Assembly (NCBI GenBank): GCA_014621425.1
Contig: JAANBB010000466.1
Span: 1 to 29,924, forward strand
Source of the DNA: Cylindrodendrum hubeiense
Lineage: Eukaryota > Ascomycota > Sordariomycetes > Hypocreales > Nectriaceae
DNA: 29,924 nt
Direction: 5' to 3'
Numbering within the stretch: the first letter of the stretch is position 1; each line of letters opens with the position of its first letter. Shown here in pieces: positions 18,293 through 26,181 of the stretch. The position numbers and the translations under genes are program-made. The notes under the pieces were generated by a model, which saw only the letters and a list, made by a program, of their open reading frames with translations, was not told the origin of the DNA and searched no databases.

Positions 18293-18778
18293 TTAGTCCA
18301 CCAGGAACTCCGCGATGTCCTTGTCATCCTCCTCCTCCTGTATCCGTCGTTCATCAGCCTCAATCATCTCCTTCAACATCACCCGCTGCCTCACTCGGGC
18401 CTTCTGGCCCCAGTCGGCGCCTGTGCCGTCGCCCACCGCCTCAATAGTAATAGCGGCCTCCACCTCACCCCTAAGTTCGCTGGGGGAGATTTGTGCTTTG
18501 GCAGCGGCTTCTGCCTTCTCCTTCGCGTCTTGCGCCTCCATCTTCCTGACCGCGATCTTGGTAGACAGCTTCATGACGTAAGGCCGCAGCAGCATGTAGC
18601 CGCCCACGATCACGATCAAGCGGATCCAGTGCTTGGTGTCCATGTTGTTGAAGGTTGACGAGAGGTTGTTGGACGCGTTGGCTCCATACTGGAGGAATTG
18701 GGCTGCCGCCTTGCCAATGGCATTGAGTTCGACCTGCTCATTCTCGAGCGGCTGCTGCTGGGCGGTCTCGGTGTCCAT
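18293..18778 (-). CDS. pga2: Pga2-type ER/trafficking protein, 161 aa
   Basis: Small single-pass membrane protein of the fungal Pga2 family, implicated in yeast in ER and secretory protein trafficking. Residues 1-45 are polar. KHWIRLIVIVGGYMLL at about 49-64 is the membrane segment and is followed at once by RPYVMKL, a family hallmark. A basic/acidic region rich in Lys, Ala and Glu (about 72-95) is probably helical, and the tail holds GADWGQKARVRQR and an acidic DEEDDKDIAEFLVD-like end. Length fits the fungal family, which is usually 120-170 residues. The single exon starts at the only suitable ATG before the membrane segment. Its upstream region faces the EF-Tu gene across 2 kb. Confidence 0.88.
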   Translation of the reverse strand: MDTETAQQQPLENEQVELNAIGKAAAQFLQYGANASNNLSSTFNNMDTKHWIRLIVIVGGYMLLRPYVMKLSTKIAVRKMEAQDAKEKAEAAAKAQISPSELRGEVEAAITIEAVGDGTGADWGQKARVRQRVMLKEMIEADERRIQEEEDDKDIAEFLVD

Positions 18779-20821
18779 AATGAGTAATTGGATTCAGTGA
18801 ATCTTGATGCGCTTAAGTCTGGAACGTCGAATGAAGAGATGGGCCCGAATTACGCGGTGACTTGAACGTGAGAGACGAGTGCAGGCTGCCAAGGCTGAGC
18901 GAGGCGATGTAGCTTGAGCGGTTGTTGTTATGGCTGATCTCAGCAGGCGGAGTGCTGAGTGGCAAAACCGGAACGAGCACGATGAGCTGACGGGGTCAGA
19001 TGAGTGCGAAGATGAGAACTGGGCGAGTATTGCTGTTTTTTGAGACTCGGTAAATGAGAGGTGTTGTTGCAGCTAGAAGTTTTTATAGCGCGGGTTAGCC
19101 AGAGTGGATTTCTCCGATGGTCCCGGCTTTTCTGCGCGGTAATGTTCTGGTGGCGATTGAGACAGGCGCGGGAATTGGAATTCACCCCCCAGCTTTAACC
19201 TTTTAATCACTCACTGCAATAATCTTGTCGTTTTCGTTACTGCGCAGGTCTGCAATTTCGCATTAATACAATGGTGTCAATTACTTGAAGATTGATACAA
19301 ATGCAATTGGAATGATAAGGTGCACAGTTTGATGGATCGAATGGACTCGGCGCTAGACTACGACATGAAGGACATCCCATTTGATTGCGATCGATTTGCC
19401 GCTCAATAGAAATTCTATTCATCCAATGAGTACGAAAAAAATGATGTATCGAAAATTGTTTCAACTCATGATTGTCCACCCTTCTCCGGTGGTACCAATG
19501 CGCAATCGGTTTTCCGACACGTTATGCCAAAATGCGAGACAGGCTCATCAAGACAGGTGCAGTGATGGTCAACACCAGCATCGGGCCCGGGCTTTGGGGG
19601 CACAGAGCAAGAATTCTCTGTCATCGGCTTCGTCCCGTCCGCGGGCTTGTGGGGACGGAGAACTGCATACACTGTTAATTCGATGGACTCAAAGAGTGAA
19701 GCCTCCTTATATCATACGGTGGCATGTATCCAGAGATGCGTAAACGTCGGCCATCTTTTAAGATTTACTTTGGCAGGATTATATCGAGAAACTGGATGAA
19801 GATGAGACGAGATAAGGATGAGAGAGTGGAAGTTTGGTCGACAGAAGGCAAGCGTCAGCATCTCATTTATACGAGCCAACTACAACCGTGTGATGCAAAA
19901 GTAGCGCTCAAGGCGCACCAGGATTGGTTGTCTCTCCGCAGTCAGCCAATTGACACAGTGAGGAACGTTTGAGCGATGACCTCACAGGCCGTCATGTTGA
20001 CGAACCAGGGCCACGAGATTTGTACAGTAGCTTCACATGATCAATTGTGTAGTGTCGCCAAAGCTCTGAGGCGCATTTTGTCGAGGAGCATTGATATTGG
20101 CTCGGAGAAGACAAGTAAATGTTTTGTTATCTTGTTTTATTTTGAACTGGATTATGTCTGATAAGGAAAGGAAAAAAGAAATCATTCTCTTGTACTTATT
20201 GATACCCTGTCTGGTTATATTATATCATATATTTTGTTTATATTGATTCTCCTTGGCCATTTTATAGTTCGTATGCCTGATCTGGTATCTGATGCGTGTT
20301 CATGTTAATACCCTTGTCGAGTGCCTTAGTTCACGTGGACCACCACAGTGTGTATCGGCTTCCGTTCTCTGTGTTGTCGGATCGGTAATTGGATCTGAAT
20401 CTCTTTCGGATCTCTGATCGCAGAGACATACTCCCGTTAGGAAATCCCGTTCTTCACCAGAAATTGTGAGAGAAGCACAGGGTAATTACTGTCGGCTATT
20501 TCTGAGCGTCATCATTCCCTCCCAACCTGAGGCGTAAGTGGCCCAAGGCATAAACTTCGAGCTCGAGACGCCACGTGACTTGATTAGCAGCCGCTATGCG
20601 CTGAGTGGACGCCCTGACCCTGGCCCATTGACTGGCCGGCCCACCCACCAATGGACAAACCACTTCGAACCAGCGTCCAGCAAAGCTCATAAAAATTTCC
20701 AGCATCATATCAGAGCAGCATCGCCGCGTGTTCCTGAATTCCCGCAACCCCTCTCCCCTCTCCGCTCACCCTCTTTCTCACCTCTTTGGCGTTGCCTTCA
20801 TATAACCCACGGCTTGCAATC
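18779..20821. other. 2-kb divergent intergenic region between pga2 and tuf1
   Basis: The promoters of pga2 (left) and tuf1 (right) should lie here. The middle is less GC-rich than its surroundings, with a strongly AT-rich patch at about 20100-20270. Only short open frames without domains occur. CACGTG hexamers are at 20332-20337 and 20572-20577. The stretch just before tuf1 (about 20747-20795) is CT-rich, as in strongly expressed fungal promoters. I searched by eye for tRNA B-boxes and a 5S-like sequence and saw none. Confidence 0.5.
20572..20579. promoter_or_regulatory. CACGTGAC E-box upstream of tuf1
   Basis: The palindromic CACGTG core followed by AC lies 245 nt before the tuf1 start codon. 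It resembles bHLH (Cbf1-like) binding sites. Function is inferred from position only. Confidence 0.45.
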
Positions 20822-22239
20822 ATGTCAACCGCCTTCCGATCCGTTGCGCCGTTCCTGCGGACCGCGCGCCAGGGCCTCAGCTCCGGCCGAGTCAGCCCCC
20901 TTCAGTCCGCGTTCAAGAAGCAGAACGTTCCTGGCGTCCTCAACATCTACCGATCATACGCCGTCTTCGAGCGAAGCAAGCCCCACGTCAACATTGGCAC
21001 CATTGGCCATGTCGATCACGGCAAGGTACGCTCCAATGCCCCTCAATGGCATTAGCTCTCTTCCTAGAAACATCTCGGCTGACTTTTTGGCTCTGCCATG
21101 TCTAGACCACTCTCTCCGCTGCCATCACCAAGCGACAGGCCGAGAAGGGCTTTGCCAACTTCCTCGATTATGGTGCCATTGACAAGGCTCCCGAGGAGCG
21201 AAAGCGTGGTATCACCATTTCCACCGCTCACATTGAGTACTCCACCGAGAACCGCCACTACTCTCACGTCGACTGCCCTGGTCACGCCGATTACATCAAG
21301 AACATGATCACTGGTGCTGCCAACATGGACGGTGCCATCATTGTCGTTGCTGCCTCTGATGGACAGATGCCCCAGACCCGTGAGCACTTGCTGCTCGCCC
21401 GTCAGGTCGGTGTCCAGAGGATTGTCGTCTTCGTCAACAAGGTTGATGCCATTGATGACCCTGAGATGCTGGAGCTCGTCGAGATGGAGATGCGTGAGCT
21501 TCTTACCACCTACGGCTTCGAGGGTGACGATACCCCCGTCATCATGGGCTCTGCTCTCATGGCTCTGAACAACCAGAAGCCTGAGATTGGCAACCAGCGA
21601 ATTGATGAGCTGCTCGAGGCCGTCGATACTTGGATCCCCACCCCTGTCCGTGATCTTGACAAGCCCTTCTTGATGTCTGTTGAGGATGTCTTCTCCATTG
21701 CCGGCCGTGGTACTGTCGTCTCTGGCCGTGTCGAGCGTGGTACCCTGCTTCGCGATCAGGAGGTTGAGCTTGTCGGTAAGGGCCAGGAGGTCATGAAGAC
21801 CAAGGTCACCGACATTGAGACCTTCAAGAAGTCCTGCGAGCGATCCGAGGCTGGTGACAACTCCGGTCTCCTCATCCGTGGTATCCGCCGTGAGGATGTC
21901 CGCCGTGGTATGGTCGTCTGCGCCCCCGGCACTGTCAAGTCCCACACCCAGTTCCTTGCTTCCCTCTACGTCCTCACCAAGGAGGAAGGTGGCCGACACA
22001 CTGGCTTCCAGGAGCACTACCGACCTCAGCTGTACCTCCGAACTGCTGACGAGTCTGTCGACCTGACCTTCCCCGAGGGCACCGAGGACGCCTCCGCCAA
22101 GACTGTCATGCCCGGTGACAACATCGAGATGCTGGTTACCATGACCCACCCCAACGCTATTGAGGTCGGTCAGCGATTCAACATCCGTGAGGGTGGCCGC
22201 ACTGTCGCCACTGGTCTCTGCACTCGCATTGTCAAATAA
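20822..22239 (+). CDS. tuf1: Mitochondrial elongation factor Tu, 445 aa
   Basis: GTPase that delivers aminoacyl-tRNA to the mitochondrial ribosome. Exons 20822-21025 and 21106-22239 are joined across an 80-nt intron. The intron lies between Lys68 and Thr69 of the G1 loop GHVDHGKT. Residues 1 to about 45 are Arg/Ser-rich and lack acidic residues, as expected of a matrix-targeting presequence; the EF-Tu core begins at [15 protein letters not shown]. Further motifs are the switch I RGITIS, the G3 DCPGH, the G4 NKVD, and domain 2 and 3 sequences such as [13 protein letters not shown] and RRGMVV. The C-terminus ([15 protein letters not shown]) is complete. The strong codon bias creates a 410-codon antisense open frame, which I reject. 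Confidence 0.97.
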
Positions 22240-23011
22240 GCGAATGAAGAATGATGTGACCTGGCTGTGAGAGCTATTCTCGCTGTTAAGGCGCAACGCG
22301 AAGAAGAATTTACGTCTGGGAAAAAGAAGGTGATGGTGTACGAATTATTCGCGCTCATGTCCAACTGGGCCATGTCTCCCAATTTGAGTCCAGTTTGGCT
22401 CTTGTATATCTACGGCCGGGGGGCTCAAAGATCTCCGCTCTGCTTCTTCCCATTGTCTTGACAATTGTAATTTAGACAAAATAGGGGAGGCAGTAATCAA
22501 TATTTGTAAAACTAGCACTTGGTCTCACTTGCTGTGATGTGAAGGAATGTGTTTAGGTTGGCGAGACGTGGCTGATTGACAGTTTAGGGGCATGCACGGG
22601 ATTCTCATTGGACAAGAGGCGGCGTCAACGATGCGGGCCGGGTTTTCTGTGTTGGTGGTTCGGCAGGAGAATATTCTGACAGCTGTTGGGTTATTCCCGA
22701 CCACACATTGCCTGCAGACCCGATCGCAACATTTTGAGTCGAAATCTCGCGTGTCCAATTGATGTCAAACAGGGAGAAACCGGAGCGAAGGGGGAGGCAC
22801 GAGTTGTGAGGTCCAATGCAATGGTATTCGTCTATCCTCGGAGGATGTTCGTCAGACGCACGATCTTCCGTAGACCCAAGCAAGCCATAAAACTCCGGTT
22901 CCAAGCGGCCGCCCTCCGAGATGCTTTTGGCGAGGCCCTTCACTTCTTTCAAGAGTTCCTCCTCCACTACTTGCCTCCTGCCCGATCCGAGAAAATTCGT
23001 TCCAACATCGC
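22240..23011. other. Convergent intergenic region tuf1 / rps29
   Basis: This holds the 3' flanks of two convergent genes. No additional gene is supported. Open frames here on the minus strand read through the rps29 introns and 3' region and are not real. Nothing structural stands out. Confidence 0.5.
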
Positions 23012-23360
23012 TTATCGGTACTGTAGGCGCACAAACAGTCAGCCTCCCGCGAGTCCTCATATTGTCCAAAGAGGAATCTTTCGATTGCCATCCAACCAAA
23101 CTCACCTTGTTGAAACCGATGTCCTTGGCCTTCTCACGGAAGCACTGACGGCACAGGTTGAGGTCGTACTTGCGGATAAGACCGGCCTTGTGCTTGCAGA
23201 CGCGGCTATAGTCGAGAAAAGAAACATATTAGCATTTCGAGGTCTCGAGGAACGGGAGAGAGCAGGGTCGCTGCGACGAGGAGGGCGGTGAATCGTACCA
23301 GCTGCGAGAGCCCTTGCCGTAGGATCGGGGGCGCGAGTTCCAGACGCTTTCGTGAGACAT
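23012..23360 (-). CDS. rps29: 40S ribosomal protein S29 (uS14), 56 aa, three exons
   Basis: Small-subunit zinc-binding ribosomal protein. Exons on the minus strand are 23360-23299 (62 nt), 23205-23106 (100 nt) and 23020-23012 (9 nt), with introns of 93 and 85 nt. The first exon gives [20 protein letters not shown] and the first junction completes the Cys codon of CRVC. The second exon gives [23 protein letters not shown], so the zinc ligands are Cys21, Cys24, Cys39 and Cys42. The last exon encodes only Tyr, Arg and stop, after a TACAG acceptor. The predicted 56 residues equal the usual length of the family, and fungal S29 commonly ends in a basic dipeptide, which supports this tiny exon. It is divergent from the PDI gene. 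Confidence 0.92.
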
Positions 23361-23853
23361 GATTGCGGTGTTGATGCCGAAAGCTGGAGTTGAGGATGGT
23401 GATTTCGCGAGGGTTGAGGTGGGCGTGAAATTTTGTGTGAATTGTTCGATACGTACCGCCCACCGATTGGAGGGTTGGCAGCCCCAGCCCAGCCGAAGTA
23501 CCGTGAGGGCATGTGATCACGTGAGTCAGATAAAAATAAAAATTCCCCGTTGCCTTATCTTCACGTGTGCGACAGCGCCACATGCCCAAGCCACACCGCC
23601 TGTTGCTGCATGGCGCTACCAGCCGAAAGCTTGGTTGCTGGTGTGGCTGCCAGCTTACCTCACCGGGGCCGTTTGAGACAGAACCAAGCTCGCTGCAAGC
23701 TGGCATCTTGAGGCTTGATTTCCAAGCAACAACAGTAACACACAAGCTCCCTTGCACTTCCAAAAGTTGTGCTCTTCTTAAGAATTTCTCACCGCCCCCT
23801 CAGCTGTCTAATATCGAATTTTAATCCACCGTGTTGAAATTCTGTCACCGACG
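23361..23853. promoter_or_regulatory. Bidirectional promoter region rps29 / PDI with two CACGTG boxes
   Basis: This gap of about 490 nt lies between divergent start codons. TCACGTGA is at 23517-23524 and a second CACGTG at 23562-23567, so both are nearer rps29. Two GAGGGTTG-like words also occur on the rps29 side. I saw no clear unfolded-protein-response element for PDI. Confidence 0.55.
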
Positions 23854-25018
23854 ATGGTCTTGATCAAGAGCTTCGTGCTCGCCGCCCTGGCCGCTTCAGC
23901 CGCCGCCAAATCAGCTGTTATCGAGCTTCTGCCGAACAACTTTGACAAGATCGTGCTGAATTCCGGCAAGCCTACTCTTGTCGAGTTCTTTGCCCCTTGG
24001 TGTGGCCATTGCAAGACCCTCGCTCCTGTTTACGAGGATCTTGCCTCCTCCCTCGAGTATGCCAAGGACAAGGTCCAGATCGCCAAGGTCGACGCCGATG
24101 CGAATCGAGAGTTGGGCAAGCGATTTGGCGTTCAGGGCTTCCCTACCCTCAAGTGGTTCGATGGAAAGAGCAACAAGCCGGAGGACTACAAGTCGGGTCG
24201 CGACCTGGACAGTTTGACCGACTTCATCGCCGACAAGACTGGCGTTAAGCCCAAGAAGAAGCAGGAGATGCCCAGTGATCTCGTCTTTTTGAACGAGGGA
24301 TCATTTAACGAGGCTGTTGGCGGAGACAAGAATGTCATGATTGCCTTCACTGCGCCTTGGTGTGGACGTGAGTATCTTCAATCATGGCAACTTGGTCAAG
24401 GACTGGGCTAACATTTTGACTCCTCCAGACTGCAAGACCCTCGCTCCCACCTGGGAGAACCTCGCGACCGACTTCGCCAACGATGACAATGTTCTGATCG
24501 CCAAGGTTGATGCTGATGCTCCCCAGAACAAGGCCTGGGCCAAGTCCCTGGGAGTTTCCGGCTACCCTACTATCAAGTTCTTCCCCGCTGGCACCAAGGA
24601 GGCCGTTGACTACAAGGGCGGCCGAGCCGAGAGTGACCTTATCAAGTACATCAACACTCAGGCCGGAACCCACCGAGTCGCTGGCGGAGAGCTCGACGGC
24701 GTTGTTGGAACCGTTGAGGCCTTGGATGCTTTCGTCACCAAGTTCGTTGACGGTGGCGACCTTACCAAAGTTACCACCGAGGTCCAGAAGGCCGTTAAGA
24801 ACCTCAAGGACGCCGCTGAGATCAAGTACGCCGAGTACTACGTTCGCATCTTCGATAAGATTAGAAAGACTGAGGGCTACGTTGCCAAGGAGCTTGCCCG
24901 CCTTGAGGGTATCCTGCACAAGGGTGGCCTTACCGCCCCCAAGCGCGACCAGATCCAAACCAAGACCAATGTCCTGCGCAAGTTCGTCAAGAAGGCTGAT
25001 GTCAAGGATGAGCTGTAA
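23854..25018 (+). CDS. tigA: Protein disulfide isomerase, ERp38/TigA type, 367 aa
   Basis: ER lumen oxidoreductase that forms and isomerises disulfides in secretory proteins. Exons are 23854-24367 and 24429-25018, with a 61-nt intron. Residues 1 to about 18 form a hydrophobic signal peptide ([16 protein letters not shown]). Two thioredoxin domains follow, with active sites CGHC at 50-53 and 170-173. The intron falls inside the His codon of the second CGHC. The C-terminal 120 residues are helical and match the ERp29C/PDI-D domain (KYAEYYVRIFDKI, then YVAKELARLEGIL). The protein ends in KDEL, giving ER retention. Architecture and length are those of fungal TigA-like PDIs. The start is the ATG directly before the signal peptide. 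Confidence 0.96.
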
Positions 25019-25238
25019 AGGATTGATCTTGAGCCTCAAAATATGAGAAAGATAACGTGATGGTAAACACCAGTGATGAATATATACTGAATTCTTGGGG
25101 TTTGCCCTTGCCATGAGTTGAGACGAATACTTATTGAGCTAGCTAAACCCAATCCTGTGATGTCTCGTCATATATTTTAAAGGACAACCCTGAACGCCTT
25201 GCAAGCTCCAATTACCTGGATAAATCATTCCACCATCG

Positions 25239-25647
25239 CTACTTTTGAGATCCCGCGTCTTTGGCCTGGTTGTCTTTGAGAGCAGCCTCCAACTTATCAA
25301 GTCTCTCAGACATGTCATCCACTGCATGCAATATCAGTACTAGAGGAAAGAATGGTGTACGCCACTGGCGAGAGGCTCACTCTTGGCGAAGATCTCAGAC
25401 GAGACGCCGGCGAACTTATTGGATAGCGTGTTTAGGAGCTCCTCGACAGCAGCCGTGACGTCGGCGCGGGCGTCCTCCGGCTCCTAGAGAAGTGTCAGCT
25501 GTGTTCTGCTGTGTTCTGTCCAGGACGCTCTACAGCTGGCATGCGACATGGCGCGCATCATGGGACAAAGGACATGGAATCAACGGGAACACGTACGGTC
25601 TCTGCCTTGGTAAGGCCGGGCGTAGGGGTCTCTGGGTTGCTGGCCAT
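25239..25647 (-). CDS. Heat shock factor-binding protein 1-like (HSBP1), 78 aa, three exons
   Basis: Small coiled-coil protein of the HSBP1 family; animal HSBP1 binds heat shock factor trimers, and related proteins also serve WASH/retromer function. I assembled it from exons too short to stand as open frames: 25647-25597 (51 nt), 25483-25381 (103 nt) and 25321-25239 (83 nt). Introns of 113 and 59 nt have GTACGT/GTGAGC donors and TAG/CAG acceptors that keep frame. The product starts MASNPETPTP, has the heptad segment VTAAVEELLNTLSNKFAGVS and then the family-like FAKMDDMSERLDKLEAAL, and ends AGSQK. The length compares well with the 76 residues of human HSBP1. Its start lies 534 nt from the divergent Dsc ligase gene. 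The family call rests on the FAxMxDxM..RxDxLE pattern and is likely but not certain. Confidence 0.82.
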
Positions 25648-26181
25648 GGTATCTTCTGTGAAGGTGGAGGATGATGGCGGGGAGAAGATGAGCAAAGGGA
25701 GAAGATGGGATGAAGAGGGTGACACAGAGGTGCACAATCAGGAGGCAAATTTCCTCGGTTTCTCTCAACGGGAAGCGACAGTGGTAAATTGGAGATGTGC
25801 TGTCGGTTCCCGAGCCCAGGTTTTCGTGCACAGTAGTTGTTGGCCCCAATGGGAAGACCGTGAGCTCTTTCATAGACGTTGTGTATTCATACTGTACGGC
25901 TGCTGCGACGGGCGGTGCGGCGTTTCTCGGCCTCCGCCCGCCACATGTACCGCCACATTCCGTCATGGTCGCACTCGACCTTGTGCGTACGTGCAGGCAG
26001 CTCGTTTCGTCAACTACAAATCAACCACGCGACAGTGATTTCCAATTCGCAACCACCACAAATCTCACCCGGGAATGATTGCGAGCTTCTACATCGCCAT
26101 CGCCATCACCATCGCCCATGAGACCCGACCCTGCATGAAGTAGAATGTCGCTGCGGTAGTTCCGTGCCGCCGCCGATCAGC
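25648..26181. promoter_or_regulatory. Divergent promoter region HSBP1-like / Dsc ligase
   Basis: This gap of about 530 nt separates two divergent start codons. Minor open frames lack domains. A short upstream reading frame begins with an ATG at 26074 and stops 22 codons later, before the ligase start, so it could be an upstream ORF in the leader. Nothing else stands out. Confidence 0.45.

Noticed and set aside
20100..20270. AT-rich patch as a possible RIP-mutated transposon remnant
   Set aside because: Too short, with no flanking repeats and no similarity to transposase or reverse transcriptase in any frame.
19000..20400. Possible tRNA or 5S rRNA gene in the pga2-tuf1 gap
   Set aside because: I found no B-box (GGTTCGANTCC-like) with a matching acceptor stem and no 5S-like core; a tRNAscan-SE or Rfam scan would settle this.
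21064..22296. 410-codon open frame antisense to tuf1
   Set aside because: It mirrors the strongly biased codons of EF-Tu, has no domain, and crosses the splice acceptor of the real gene. Long antisense frames are expected with this codon usage.
22605..23105. 166-codon minus-strand frame at the end of rps29
   Set aside because: It starts at the second rps29 donor site and reads through its intron; the spliced 56-residue product fits the family much better.
24347..25114. 255-codon open frame antisense to PDI
   Set aside because: A Leu/Val/Gly-rich shadow of highly biased PDI codons; no recognisable family.
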